A DNA stretch of 64,000 bases from Billgrantia aerodenitrificans (GCF_021404405.1 NZ_JABFTV010000005.1:248001-312000); one strand, 5' to 3'. Numbered from the stretch's first letter, positions 27,934 through 36,764 are shown. A program made the numbers and translations. Notes: generated by a model not told the origin, from the letters alone.

Positions 27934-30135
27934 TCAGGTCTGGGTGGTCTTGTAGGCGTAGTGGTAGTAGCCATAGCCGTAGCTGGTGGCGGCCTTGCGC
28001 TCGATGGCGTTGAGAATCCCGCCCTTGACCGTGACGCCGCTGCTCTCGAGGCGCCGGATGGCAACATCGACCTCGCGCGGCGGGTTGAGGCCGAAACGCG
28101 CCACCATCAGGCTGGTGCCACAGCGGTGGCCGATGATGGCGGCATCGGTCACGGCGAGAACGGGCGGGGTGTCGACGATCACCAGGTCGAAGCGCTCACT
28201 CAACGCATCGAGCAGCTGGCCGAAGCGCTCGCTCATCAACAGCTCGGCGGGGTTGGGCGGCGCCTTGCCACGAGCCACATAGCTCAGCCCGTTGATCGGC
28301 GACTGGCGTATCACCTCGTCGAGCTCGGCCTTTGCGGCCAGCACCTCGGAGAGCCCGCCCTTGCTGTCGGCATTGAAGGCGGTATGCACATGGCCCTTGC
28401 GCATGTCAGCGTCGAGCACCAGCACACGCTGACCGCCCTGGGCAATCACCGCCCCCAGATTGACGCTGATGAAGCTCTTGCCGATGTTGGGGCTCGGCCC
28501 GGTGATCATCAGCCGGTTGTCGGCGGCCTCGAGCATGGCGAAGTGCAGTGAAGTACGCAGTCCACGCAGGGCCTCGACGGCGGTGTCGTCGGGCGCATTC
28601 TGTGCCAGCACCCCACAGGCCACGCTGCGCCCACGACGCCGATGATTGCGCTTGACCCTGCGCACCAGCTTCTGCTGGTCGTCGGACAGCGGCACGGTGG
28701 CGTACACCGGCAGACCCAGATCCTCCAACTGGTCGGCGCTCTCCACGCCACGATTGAGGATGCTGCGAACGATGACGAAGGCCACCGCCAGGAAACCGCC
28801 CACCAAGGTGATCATCACCACCGTCACCGGCTTACGCGGCTCCACCGGCCCCGGCTGCGCCACGGCATCGTCGAGAATGCGCACGTTGCCCACCGTGCTG
28901 GCCTTGGTGATGCTCATCTCCTGGATCTTGTTGAGCAGCTGCACGTAGACCTGCTGGGTGACTTCCACGTCCCGCGACATGCGCAGGATCTGCTGCTGGG
29001 TTTCCGGCAGCGCATGAATGCGCTCGTTGAGCCGCTCGCGGTCACGCTCCAGGTTGTTGCGCTTTTCCATCATCGCCGCATACAGCGGGTGCGAGGAGTT
29101 GTAGCGCCGACTCAGCTCGGCCTGCTCCATTTCCAGCTCACTGAGTCGCGAATCGAGGTCAACCACCCGGTCCAGCACCGAGCGCGTCTCGATGTTGAGA
29201 TCGACGCTCTCGTGCTCCATGCGGAAGGCGTTGAGGGCATCCTCGGCCCGCGCCAGGTCGGTACGCACCTCCGGCACCTGCTCTTCGAGAAAGATCAGGC
29301 TCTGCTCGGCCTCGGCACTCTGCCGCTCGACGTTCTGGGTCAGATAGATCTGGCCGATCACACTCAGGGTGCGCTGAGCACGGCGGGGGTCTTCGTCCAG
29401 CAGCGTCATGTTGAACACGCCGCTGTCACGACCGCGCTGGTTGACGCTGAAACGACCGCGCAGCTGGTTGATGGCGGCCAGACGGGTACGTCGCACCACA
29501 GTGAACTCTGCCCCTTCGGCGGCCTCCAGCTCCGCAACACGCAGCTCGACGGCGCCGTCGGCGAAGTGCTCCGTCGCACCGACACGGCCTTCGCCAAGCA
29601 GCGAGTCGCCGTGGTACAGGCGATAGCTGCCGCCTTCGCCTGCCACCAGGCGCATCGCCCGCCCCAGCCACTCATCATCGACCCGCAGCTCACCGACGTT
29701 GAGATATTCGCCGGCCCACACACTGCGCCGGGAGAATCCGGGGCGCTCCATGCCGCGCCGCACCAGAAAGTCGCCGACGAACGGAAAGCGCGCGGGTGTC
29801 ACGGAAATGTCGAGTCGCTCCTGATCGACAGCCTGACCCAGCACCATGCGCGAGCGCAGGATCTCGAGCTCGGCGTCGGCCTTGGGCTCGTCGCCGAGAA
29901 AAGAACGCACCTCGGCCAGCGGATTGCTGAGCCCGGTCTTGCCCTCCACCTGCACGAGGGCATCGGCACGATAGATCGGGGTGGCCAGTTGCACGTGGAT
30001 CACGGCGGCCACGGCGAACAGCGCCGTCACCAGCATGATCAGCCACTTGTTGTCGAGCAGGACGCCAAGCAGCCTACCCAGATCGATATCGTCATAGCCC
30101 GGGCGCGAGCCCGTCTTGCTCTCTTTCACCATCAT
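27934..30135 (-). CDS. wzc: Wzc-like polysaccharide co-polymerase and tyrosine autokinase
   Basis: A 733-residue inner-membrane protein that works with Wza to export polysaccharide and sets chain length. It has an N-terminal Wzz domain between two membrane helices ([16 protein letters not shown] and [18 protein letters not shown]), with a long periplasmic coiled coil. The cytoplasmic BY-kinase has Walker [10 protein letters not shown] (about 546-554), Walker A' [11 protein letters not shown] and Walker B LVIVDTPP. Six tyrosines cluster at the C-terminus (719-728), the autophosphorylation site in this family. The start at 30135 has AGGG upstream. wzb just upstream encodes the matching phosphatase. 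Confidence 0.95.
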   Translation of the reverse strand: MMVKESKTGSRPGYDDIDLGRLLGVLLDNKWLIMLVTALFAVAAVIHVQLATPIYRADALVQVEGKTGLSNPLAEVRSFLGDEPKADAELEILRSRMVLGQAVDQERLDISVTPARFPFVGDFLVRRGMERPGFSRRSVWAGEYLNVGELRVDDEWLGRAMRLVAGEGGSYRLYHGDSLLGEGRVGATEHFADGAVELRVAELEAAEGAEFTVVRRTRLAAINQLRGRFSVNQRGRDSGVFNMTLLDEDPRRAQRTLSVIGQIYLTQNVERQSAEAEQSLIFLEEQVPEVRTDLARAEDALNAFRMEHESVDLNIETRSVLDRVVDLDSRLSELEMEQAELSRRYNSSHPLYAAMMEKRNNLERDRERLNERIHALPETQQQILRMSRDVEVTQQVYVQLLNKIQEMSITKASTVGNVRILDDAVAQPGPVEPRKPVTVVMITLVGGFLAVAFVIVRSILNRGVESADQLEDLGLPVYATVPLSDDQQKLVRRVKRNHRRRGRSVACGVLAQNAPDDTAVEALRGLRTSLHFAMLEAADNRLMITGPSPNIGKSFISVNLGAVIAQGGQRVLVLDADMRKGHVHTAFNADSKGGLSEVLAAKAELDEVIRQSPINGLSYVARGKAPPNPAELLMSERFGQLLDALSERFDLVIVDTPPVLAVTDAAIIGHRCGTSLMVARFGLNPPREVDVAIRRLESSGVTVKGGILNAIERKAATSYGYGYYHYAYKTTQT

Positions 30136-30193
30136 GGAATCCCTGGTGTGAAGGTGGTCGTTCGCGTCAGCCTCGCGGGACTGTCTAGACGGA

Positions 30194-30652
30194 CTAGCCA
30201 GGAGGACTAGCCAGACGGGCCTGCCACAGACGAGCCGCCTCGGTAAGCTGACGATGTACGCGCTCGAAGACCTCTTCGTTCCTGCGGTAAGGATCGGGGA
30301 TGTCGTCCCCATCACCCTCCATGCCGGGCAGCCAGCGCCCGAAGCGCATGGTCTTGCCGGTGGCAAAGGGAAAGCGCTCGGCGATGGCGAGTCGCTGCCC
30401 CTCGCTCATCACCAGAATCAGGTCGGCCTGCCTGACCATCTCGGCATCGATCTGACGTGCGCGGTGCGCGGAGAGATCGAGCCCATCGGCCTCGGCCAGC
30501 CGCGCAGCGGTAGCATCGGCCGGGTGACCGACCAGCGCCCCCAGACCGGCGGAAGCGACACGATGCCCCGGCAATGCCTGGGCGAGCAGCGCCTCCCCCA
30601 CCGGACTGCGACAGATGTTGCCGGTACACACCACGAGAAGGTCCTGAAACAT
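30194..30652 (-). CDS. wzb: Low-molecular-weight protein tyrosine phosphatase, Wzb-like
   Basis: A 152-residue phosphatase expected to remove phosphate from the tyrosine tail of Wzc and so keep the export cycle going. The catalytic P-loop is VCTGNICRSP (Cys9, Arg15) and the general-acid loop is DIPDPYRRN. The ATG at 30652 has GGAG 5 bases upstream. It is flanked by wza and wzc on the same strand, the usual order in Wzy-dependent capsule and exopolysaccharide operons. Confidence 0.95.
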   Translation of the reverse strand: MFQDLLVVCTGNICRSPVGEALLAQALPGHRVASAGLGALVGHPADATAARLAEADGLDLSAHRARQIDAEMVRQADLILVMSEGQRLAIAERFPFATGKTMRFGRWLPGMEGDGDDIPDPYRRNEEVFERVHRQLTEAARLWQARLASPPG

Positions 30653-30675
30653 CACTGCTCCTGTTTTCTGCTGCC

Positions 30676-31812
30676 CTATTCGCCGATCCGTTCCAGCTCA
30701 CGCCCAGTACGGGTGGTCTGGTAGATGCTGCTGACGGTGGGCAGGATCTGACGCACCACGCGGTTCCAACGTCCCAGCGGCGTCGTCGTCACGTAAATCA
30801 CGTCGGTGGGCTCGAGAGCGAACTCGGCGCCCAGCATCAGCGCCGTGGCATTGCGGGCATCGAGCTGATACACCGTGGCCAGCTTGTCGCTCTCCTCCGG
30901 CGCCCGTCGGATGACGAAGATGCCCGAGGCGTTGGCATTGCCCTCGTTGATGCCGCCGGCCTCTGACAGTGCCTCGGTCAACGTCAACCGGTTCGCTCCC
31001 ATCGACAGACTCCGCGGCTCGCGCACCTCGCCCATGACGTAGACCTTCTGGTCGCTGTTGTCGGGAACGTGCAAGACGTCGCCGGCCCGCAGCAGCAGGT
31101 TCCGGTCGAGCCGGCCGCGATTGAGCATTTCGTGGAGCGAAAGGCGGATCTCTTCGCCGTCCCGGGTCAGCAGCACGTCATGCCAATTGGCGTGGTCCGA
31201 CAAACCGCCGGACTGACTGATGGCATCGAGCACGGTCAGCGGCACGTTGCGGATCGGCAGCGGGCCGGGGTCGGCTACCGCACCGGTCACATTGACCCGC
31301 TGCGAGTTGTACTGGGCGACCTGGACTTCTACCTGCGGCATGGCCACATAAGGCTCGAGGCCGCGGGCTATGACGTCGCGCACCTCCCGCACCGTGCGCC
31401 CCTCCACGGGGATCCGGCCGATGAAGGGATAGAAGATGGTGCCGTCGCTGTGCACGGTGTTGCCCGACTCGGCGGCGCTGCGCTCCCCCCCGGCGGGAAT
31501 GGTCAGCTCCGGATGACCATAGACGATGACGGTGAGCACATCGCCTTTGCCGATGTAGTAGTCGTAACCATCGATGTCCTGCTGCAGCGCCTCGCCGCCC
31601 CTGCTGAAATCTTCGACTTGCCGACGCTCCTGCCGCAGCGCTCGCACCAGGCCAAAGGTGATCGGCTCGATGTCGACCAGATCGTCGATGGGCGCTGCAT
31701 CCGTGCGATAGTCGATGTGGCCACCGGGGGCAAAGGCGCACCCCCCCATGAGCAACACGCTGCAGGACAAGAGCACACGACTCATTCGCGTACGCAAGGA
31801 ATAATGCTTCAT
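30676..31812 (-). CDS. wza: Wza-like outer-membrane polysaccharide export lipoprotein
   Basis: A 378-residue outer-membrane lipoprotein forming the exit channel. It has a signal peptide with lipobox (VLLMGGC), a polysaccharide-export domain (DYYIGKGDVLTVIVYGHPEL) and SLBB domains (VNVTGAVADPGPLPIRN and VYVMGEVREPRSLSMG). The C-terminal helix includes RWNRVVRQILPTVSSIYQT, matching the helix that forms the Wza pore in the outer membrane. It is the first gene of the long polysaccharide operon, preceded by an AT-rich leader with an ops element. The start is uncertain: ATG 31812 is used, ATG 31827 is in frame, and neither has a strong ribosome binding site. Confidence 0.93.
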   Translation of the reverse strand: MKHYSLRTRMSRVLLSCSVLLMGGCAFAPGGHIDYRTDAAPIDDLVDIEPITFGLVRALRQERRQVEDFSRGGEALQQDIDGYDYYIGKGDVLTVIVYGHPELTIPAGGERSAAESGNTVHSDGTIFYPFIGRIPVEGRTVREVRDVIARGLEPYVAMPQVEVQVAQYNSQRVNVTGAVADPGPLPIRNVPLTVLDAISQSGGLSDHANWHDVLLTRDGEEIRLSLHEMLNRGRLDRNLLLRAGDVLHVPDNSDQKVYVMGEVREPRSLSMGANRLTLTEALSEAGGINEGNANASGIFVIRRAPEESDKLATVYQLDARNATALMLGAEFALEPTDVIYVTTTPLGRWNRVVRQILPTVSSIYQTTRTGRELERIGE

Positions 31813-32135
31813 TGACTGTTCTCGCATGGCCAAATTAACCCGCCCTGCCCATTTGACTTTTATTTGTCTCGAATTTGTCGCTTTAGCGAGCCTCTATATG
31901 TCTCTTATTTTATTCCACCGCGTCTCCATTCAGTGACACAAAGAAGAACAAAGCGACTTCACGCATATCGACTCATCAATATCGACATGACAGTTTCTCA
32001 CGACACAGCATGTCTAAATCTAGCGACAACCCCACCCTTACACTGTCGTAAAGATTCCACAAACCTGCCTTCATTTACCGACAACAAAATACACTTTGGC
32101 AAGCCAGGACCTTTAATTTCTTTCACTTCTGCAGA

Positions 32136-32147
32136 CACGCTACCGCC
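32136..32147 (-). promoter_or_regulatory. ops element (RfaH recruitment site)
   Basis: The minus strand reads GGCGGTAGCGTG, a perfect match to the 12-base ops element at the core of JUMPstart sequences. It lies about 325 bases upstream of wza and on the coding strand of the operon. In enterobacteria RfaH binds ops in a paused transcription complex and then prevents early termination in long polysaccharide operons. The rest of the 39-base JUMPstart is poorly conserved here. Confidence 0.8.
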
Positions 32148-32345
32148 ACGAAGTTATGCGGCAATCCCCGAGGCCACTACAAGTAATTGATTTTAGATAA
32201 AAAATAATCCACAGCATTAGCCGTGGCGCAATGACAACCTAAGAAGCCTAGATGAGGTGCAGGGTCCTCTCGTCCATGTAAGGCGCCCACTTGAGTGAAG
32301 GCCAGAATACCTCTTTTTTGGGGCTTGTCATCATCCAAAAGCCAA

Positions 32346-32374
32346 TTTATACATTTTTTTACATTTCTTGTTAC
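32346..32374 (-). promoter_or_regulatory. Candidate promoter of the wza operon
   Basis: On the minus strand, GTAACA (32369-32374) and TATAAA (32346-32351) are spaced by 17 bases and would start RNA about 190 bases upstream of the ops element. The -35 matches four of six consensus bases. This is the best-placed candidate found, not a proven promoter. Confidence 0.35.
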
Positions 32375-32521
32375 TTTAGAAACAGAAGAAAAATCTTGGT
32401 TTCTTCAAACACAAAAGGTATTGAGTTATTTATTTCTCCCCATATCCTTAACGCCCAGCACAGACAGGACTCGCCGGCTAATTATCATTAAGTTTTTTGC
32501 ATTGCCTGCTCTCGCAGGCAG

Positions 32522-32593
32522 GCCGGACAGTCCATCCCGTTTTTATTGGCGGGGTGCGCTCTCCGGCCATTCGCCCCGCCGGAAGAGTCCGGC
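32522..32593 (+). promoter_or_regulatory. Structured 5' leader of the gfcA-like gene
   Basis: An outer stem GCCGGAC/GTCCGGC (32522-32528 with 32587-32593) encloses a second stem GGCGGGG/CCCCGCC (32548-32554 with 32574-32580), 22 bases before the ATG at 32615. It matches no riboswitch that I can recognise, including the c-di-GMP classes. The pairing is visible; a regulatory role is inference. Confidence 0.4.
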
Positions 32594-32614
32594 GCAACAA
32601 AGGAGAAGAACCCT

Positions 32615-32935
32615 ATGCACTCACTGAAGATGGCCAGGCATCATGCCGCCGCCCTGGCGGGCGTGGCCTTGCTCGCCCTTGCGCCTTTGGCGCTGGCGCA
32701 GCAGGCCACATTGCCGCAAGGCACCCAGGGGGCACCTGGCAACTCGGCCAACACGCCTGCACCGGCCGCCGTAGCCGGCGGCGGGCTCACTACCGGCCTT
32801 GGAGCGGCCGGGGCAGCCCCAGGCAATTCCGGCCAGGCGCTTGCCGGCGCCGTGAATCGCGGTGCCGCCGGCATTGGCGTGGTGATTGCCGCCGGCACAG
32901 GTACCGGAACCGGAACGGCTACCGGGACCCGCTGA
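32615..32935 (+). CDS. Small secreted Gly/Thr/Ala-rich protein, GfcA/YjbE-like
   Basis: A 106-residue protein with a clear signal peptide (HHAAALAGVALLALAPLALA, cleavage after LALA). The mature part is low-complexity Gly, Ala, Asn and Thr and ends in a Gly-Thr repeat (GTGTGTGTATGTR) coded by six 6-base units. This matches the small Thr-rich first proteins of the E. coli gfcABCD and yjbEFGH operons in size, composition and gene order. Their function is not well defined. GGAG sits 10 bases before the ATG. The stop overlaps the next start (TGATG). Confidence 0.7.
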   Translation: MHSLKMARHHAAALAGVALLALAPLALAQQATLPQGTQGAPGNSANTPAPAAVAGGGLTTGLGAAGAAPGNSGQALAGAVNRGAAGIGVVIAAGTGTGTGTATGTR

Positions 32936-33684
32936 TGGGCCGACACAGACGGTACCGAGACTCTCGTGTGCCGAACCAGGACCGCCGTCAGGCGGTCCTG
33001 CTTCGATGCTCGTGCTGGGCAGGCATGCTGATGAGCCTGACGGCCTGCGCTCAAGGCCAGCTCTCGCCATTGGGTGAGACGCTGCTGGGCAAACAGCCGG
33101 CCCGAGACCTGGAGGAACGCGCGGAAGCCCTGCCCTATGCGTCGCTGGTAGCGAAACAGCAAGGCAATCGGGCGCTGCTGATAATGGCGCACCGCACCGG
33201 TGAGCACGGACGGGACACCTACTGGCAGGCGGGCGACCACGCCACGCTGCATCTGCGTGACGGCTTGCCCCTCAGCACGGCCGGCTTCGAGGAGGTACTG
33301 CTGGGGCGGTGGCAATCCGCCGGCGATGCTCCGCAGCACTACCGGGTACACGCTCACTGGCAGGACCGCCACGGCCTGGAGTGGCAGGACGTGGCGCAAG
33401 CAACGCTCGACTGCGAGCCGCCCGAGCCCGTCGAGATGCCACTGACTCGAATCACACTCGAGCGCTGCACGGAGCGACTCGACTGGCAGGGCAGCAACAC
33501 GAGTAGCCGCGGGGTGTTCTGGCGCCAGCCGGGAACCCGGTGGATCTGGGGGGGTGACATGACGCTCTGGCCAAAGGGTCAACGGCTACAGTGGCAGGTA
33601 GCACGGCCCTGGTGGAGCGATGCCGAGAATACTGCGAGCGAAGCCGAGCAGATGACCCTGCTCAACGACGATGCATCGCCGTGA
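32935..33684 (+). CDS. GfcB/YjbF-like outer-membrane lipoprotein
   Basis: A 249-residue predicted lipoprotein. After a basic N-terminus comes a signal segment ending MLMSLTAC, which fits a lipobox. The mature domain begins LSPLGETLLGKQ and contains YASLVAKQQGNRALLIMA, typical of the YjbF/GfcB family, with beta-rich sequence after it. The start is the ATG at 32935, overlapping the previous stop by one base, so translation is probably coupled. In E. coli, GfcB is needed for group 4 capsule assembly. The basic N-terminal 20 residues are longer than usual, and a later start is possible. Confidence 0.8.
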   Translation: MGRHRRYRDSRVPNQDRRQAVLLRCSCWAGMLMSLTACAQGQLSPLGETLLGKQPARDLEERAEALPYASLVAKQQGNRALLIMAHRTGEHGRDTYWQAGDHATLHLRDGLPLSTAGFEEVLLGRWQSAGDAPQHYRVHAHWQDRHGLEWQDVAQATLDCEPPEPVEMPLTRITLERCTERLDWQGSNTSSRGVFWRQPGTRWIWGGDMTLWPKGQRLQWQVARPWWSDAENTASEAEQMTLLNDDASP

Positions 33685-33698
33685 CGAAGAGAACGAGC

Positions 33699-34559
33699 AT
33701 GACCCAACGTCACCACGCCCGCGCCAGGCGCTGGTCCTGCACCAGCCTGGGCACGCTGCTGATACTGACCTTGTCTCTGGCCGCCAAGGCCGACACGCCA
33801 ACACTTTCGCAACTGTGGCTCGAGCAACCGTCCCAGCCCGAGGCGTCTGTCCTTGCCTACTATCTGCTTCACGTCGACCGCGAAGCACAGCGGCATCAGG
33901 GCCTGCGGCTTGGGGAAGAACTGACCACGTTGGCCGACTGGCATGCCCTGGCAGGCCATGCGCAACTCTCGCGGGGACTGCACGAATGGCGAACCCGCAT
34001 CGAAGAGCTGCAGGCACATCCCAGTCGCACACTCGCTCGAGCCGATCTGGCTGCCCTGCTGGCCTCGCCCCGCCATGATCCCGCGCTGGACTCACTCGCT
34101 GCCGCAGGCACCTGCGCCCTGCCCGACTGGGTCGAATTCTGGCACTTCGGCGGCGTCACTCGCCAACGCTGGCAACCCGGCATGGATCTGCGTGGACTGC
34201 TGCGCGAGCGCCCCCGGGGCCACTGGTCCGCGGCAGACGAAGCGTGGGTGCTCCCACCTCAAGGAGCGCCCCGCCGGGTTGGCGTGGCGGCGTGGAACGC
34301 CGGCAACCTGCCCTTGGCGGCCGGTAGCCGTGTGGTGCTGATATTCCCCGACCCCGTACAGGAGGCCTCCTGGGTCAATCGCGCCCTGCCCGACTACCTG
34401 GCCACGCGGCTGCCCAGCGACGCCTGCAGCCCCCTCACGCTGCCGGCCGACGAGCAAACCACGGCGGAGCAAACCACGGCCGAGGGAATCACGACTCAGC
34501 AAACTACGACTCAGCAAACTACGGCTCAGCAAACCACAGTGGGAGGCGCCGCCCAATGA
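33699..34559 (+). CDS. GfcC/YjbG-like periplasmic capsule protein
   Basis: A 286-residue periplasmic protein with a signal peptide (SLGTLLILTLSLAAKA, cleavage after AKA). The mature part fits the GfcC family: an N-terminal helical region, then a soluble beta-grasp-like domain ending in ALPDYLATRLPSDAC. The C-terminus carries six five-residue repeats of the type EQTTA/QQTTA that the family does not normally have. A GTG at 33681 overlapping the previous stop by 4 bases is an alternative start; ATG 33699 gives a better signal peptide context. It overlaps the next gene by ATGA. Confidence 0.75.
   Translation: MTQRHHARARRWSCTSLGTLLILTLSLAAKADTPTLSQLWLEQPSQPEASVLAYYLLHVDREAQRHQGLRLGEELTTLADWHALAGHAQLSRGLHEWRTRIEELQAHPSRTLARADLAALLASPRHDPALDSLAAAGTCALPDWVEFWHFGGVTRQRWQPGMDLRGLLRERPRGHWSAADEAWVLPPQGAPRRVGVAAWNAGNLPLAAGSRVVLIFPDPVQEASWVNRALPDYLATRLPSDACSPLTLPADEQTTAEQTTAEGITTQQTTTQQTTAQQTTVGGAAQ
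34452..34541 (+). repeat. Six tandem 15-base units inside the GfcC-like gene
   Basis: Six in-frame 15-base units (for example CAGCAAACTACGGCT) encode five-residue repeats of the form Q-Q-T-T-A/T at the C-terminus. Units 4 and 5 differ by one base. Such repeats change copy number readily by slippage, without a frameshift. Confidence 0.85.
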
Positions 34560-36667
34560 AGCGCCCCACTGCGCATCCGCTGCGTCTTACCTCTCTTGTT
34601 CTGGCCATCATGGCGACGACGATACCCGCCGCCGCCGACTCGACCCAGCCACGTCTGGGCACGGGTCAAGGCGATTTCGGCGGCGTGGGCATCATGCAGA
34701 CCCCGACGGCCCGCATGGCTCCCTTGGGTGGCTTTGCCTTCTCCATGTCACGCACCGCGCCTTACCGCCGTTACAGCCTGTTCTTCCAACCCACCGAGTG
34801 GCTCGAAGCGGGCTTTCGCTACGTCGAAGTGGAGAATCGCCGTTATCTGGCCGCCCGCGGCGACCGCAACAACCTGGACAAGGGCGTCGACGTCAAGCTG
34901 CGTCTGCGCGAAGAGGATCGTTACTGGCCGCAGATTGCAGTCGGCGCTCGCGATATCGGCGGCACCGGCCTGTTCGCGGGCGAATACCTCGTCGCCAGCA
35001 AGCGCTGGCACGATTTCGACTTCACGCTCGGCATCGGCTGGGGCTACCTCGGCAACCAGGAGGATTTCACCAATCCCCTGAGCCGTCTCGACGATAGCTT
35101 CGAGCGTCGCTCCGGGTTCACTTCAGGCGGCGACGGTGGCAGCGTGAACCTGGGCAGCCTGTTCAGCGGCCGTAGCGCCCTGTTCGGCGGCATCGAGTAT
35201 CAAACGCCCTGGCGCCCACTGGTGCTGCAGCTCGAGCTCGAAGGCAACGACTACCAGCGCGAACCCCAGCGCAATCATCAGGAGCAGGATTCGCGGGTCA
35301 ATCTGGGCGCCCGTCTGCAACTGAGCGACAACGTCGAGCTCAAGGCCGGCTGGCAACGCGGCAACACCGCCATGCTCGGCATCAGCGTGAGCACCAATCT
35401 TGCCGGGGTTTCCCAGCTCAAGCGCGACCCGCTCCCGGCGGAGATCGGCGAGCCACCCGCAGCCAACACCGGCGATTGGAGCGGACTCAGCAGCGAGCTG
35501 GATGCCAACGCCGGTATCGGCGTCTACCGCATCTACCAGTCGGACAATAGTGTCGTCATCGAGGGCGAGCCCACCCGCTACCCTTCGCTCGCGGAAAGCG
35601 AGTACCGCGCCGGGCGCCTGTTGCACAACCATCTCGGCAACGACGTGGACACCCTGCGCTTCCGCTGGCACGAGCGCGGCATGCCCCTGCGCGAGAGCGT
35701 TCACGACCGTCACGCCCTGGCTGCCGCCGCCGTCTCCAGCGCCGAAACCGTCGCCTACCGGCACGGTCTCTATGCACATGCCGGCCATGCACCGTCCCAG
35801 GGTGAGCTGTTGCATGAAACCACCTCGCAGGGCTTCTCCTACAGCCTCGCACCGCAGCTCGAACAGAATTTCGGCGGCCCGGACGGCTACCTGTACCGCC
35901 TCTCGGCCAACTTCGACAGCGAATATCGGCTGGGGCGCAACGACTGGCTGTCGGCCACGCTGACCTACACGCTGGACGACAATCTCGACAGGTACCACTA
36001 CATCGGCCCCTCGGACCTGCCGCGTGTCAGGACCCATATCGGCGACTATCTGGCCGAGACCGATATCGGCCTCTCCAACCTGCAGTACACCCGTACCGCC
36101 CAGCTCGGCAACGACTGGTACGCCATGGGCTATGGCGGTCTGCTCGAAACCATGTTCGCCGGCGCGGGGGGGGAGCTACTCTACCGTCCGTTCAACTCCG
36201 ACGTAGCCCTGGGCCTGGACGTGAACTGGGTGAAACAGCGGGAGTTCGACCAGCGTTTCGGCATGCGCGACTACAGCACTTGGACCGGCCATCTCACAGG
36301 ATACTGGCAGACGGATTTCGAAGACGTGTTGGCCAAGGTCAGCGTCGGGCGCTACCTGGCGGGCGATCTCGGCGTCACTTTCGACTTCTCCCGGGAGTTC
36401 GAATCCGGTATTCGCCTGGGCGGCTGGGCCACCTTCACCGATGCCGGCAGCGACTTCGGCGAAGGCAGCTTCGACAAGGGGATCTATCTCTCGATGCCGC
36501 TGGACGCCTTCTTCGTGCGCTCCACCCGTCAGCGGGCCCAGGTCGCCTGGCGGCCGCTCACGCGAGATGGCGGCGCCCAGTTGGCGCGGCGTCAGACGCT
36601 CTTCGACCTGACCGAGGAGCGCAGCATGGGACGCTACTGGGAGGAGCATGCCGAGCTGCTGCGCTGA
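34556..36667 (+). CDS. YjbH/GfcD-like outer-membrane beta-barrel protein
   Basis: A 703-residue outer-membrane protein of the YjbH family. It has a signal peptide (LTSLVLAIMATTIPAAA), then the family start GGVGIMQTPTARMAPLGGFAFS and many amphipathic beta strands with aromatic ends, closing with a C-terminal segment rich in strands. Members are thought to form a large barrel for exopolysaccharide or capsule secretion. It is the last gene of the gfcABCD-like operon and overlaps the GfcC-like gene by 4 bases. A bidirectional hairpin terminator follows at 36765-36793. Confidence 0.88.
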   Translation: MKRPTAHPLRLTSLVLAIMATTIPAAADSTQPRLGTGQGDFGGVGIMQTPTARMAPLGGFAFSMSRTAPYRRYSLFFQPTEWLEAGFRYVEVENRRYLAARGDRNNLDKGVDVKLRLREEDRYWPQIAVGARDIGGTGLFAGEYLVASKRWHDFDFTLGIGWGYLGNQEDFTNPLSRLDDSFERRSGFTSGGDGGSVNLGSLFSGRSALFGGIEYQTPWRPLVLQLELEGNDYQREPQRNHQEQDSRVNLGARLQLSDNVELKAGWQRGNTAMLGISVSTNLAGVSQLKRDPLPAEIGEPPAANTGDWSGLSSELDANAGIGVYRIYQSDNSVVIEGEPTRYPSLAESEYRAGRLLHNHLGNDVDTLRFRWHERGMPLRESVHDRHALAAAAVSSAETVAYRHGLYAHAGHAPSQGELLHETTSQGFSYSLAPQLEQNFGGPDGYLYRLSANFDSEYRLGRNDWLSATLTYTLDDNLDRYHYIGPSDLPRVRTHIGDYLAETDIGLSNLQYTRTAQLGNDWYAMGYGGLLETMFAGAGGELLYRPFNSDVALGLDVNWVKQREFDQRFGMRDYSTWTGHLTGYWQTDFEDVLAKVSVGRYLAGDLGVTFDFSREFESGIRLGGWATFTDAGSDFGEGSFDKGIYLSMPLDAFFVRSTRQRAQVAWRPLTRDGGAQLARRQTLFDLTEERSMGRYWEEHAELLR

Positions 36668-36764
36668 GTTCAGACGACAGCGGCTTCACCCTATCCGCGC
36701 CCGGGCCTCGAACGATCTTCGAATCTTCGAGACCTGGGCTTCGAGACCTGGACCCAGAAACGGC

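Larger units (their letters stand above)
31813..32614. other. AT-rich divergent regulatory region between wza and the gfcA-like gene
   Basis: These 802 bases separate two divergent polysaccharide operons and hold no convincing gene. The part from about 31850 to 32500 is strikingly AT-rich in a GC-rich genome, which suggests silencing by a nucleoid protein or horizontal transfer. Within it are an ops element, a candidate minus-strand promoter, an inverted repeat at 32378-32404 (AGAAAC and GTTTCT arms) and, close to the plus-strand gene, a structured leader. Confidence 0.7.

Noticed and set aside
31864..32190. Short plus-strand frames in the AT-rich wza leader (also 32291-32491)
   Set aside because: There is no ribosome binding site, homology-like sequence or signal peptide, and the first runs over the ops element. 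They are best read as chance frames in AT-rich DNA.
32500..32614. A c-di-GMP riboswitch before the gfcA-like gene
   Set aside because: Stems are present, but the conserved GEMM core bases were not seen, so only an unidentified leader is reported.
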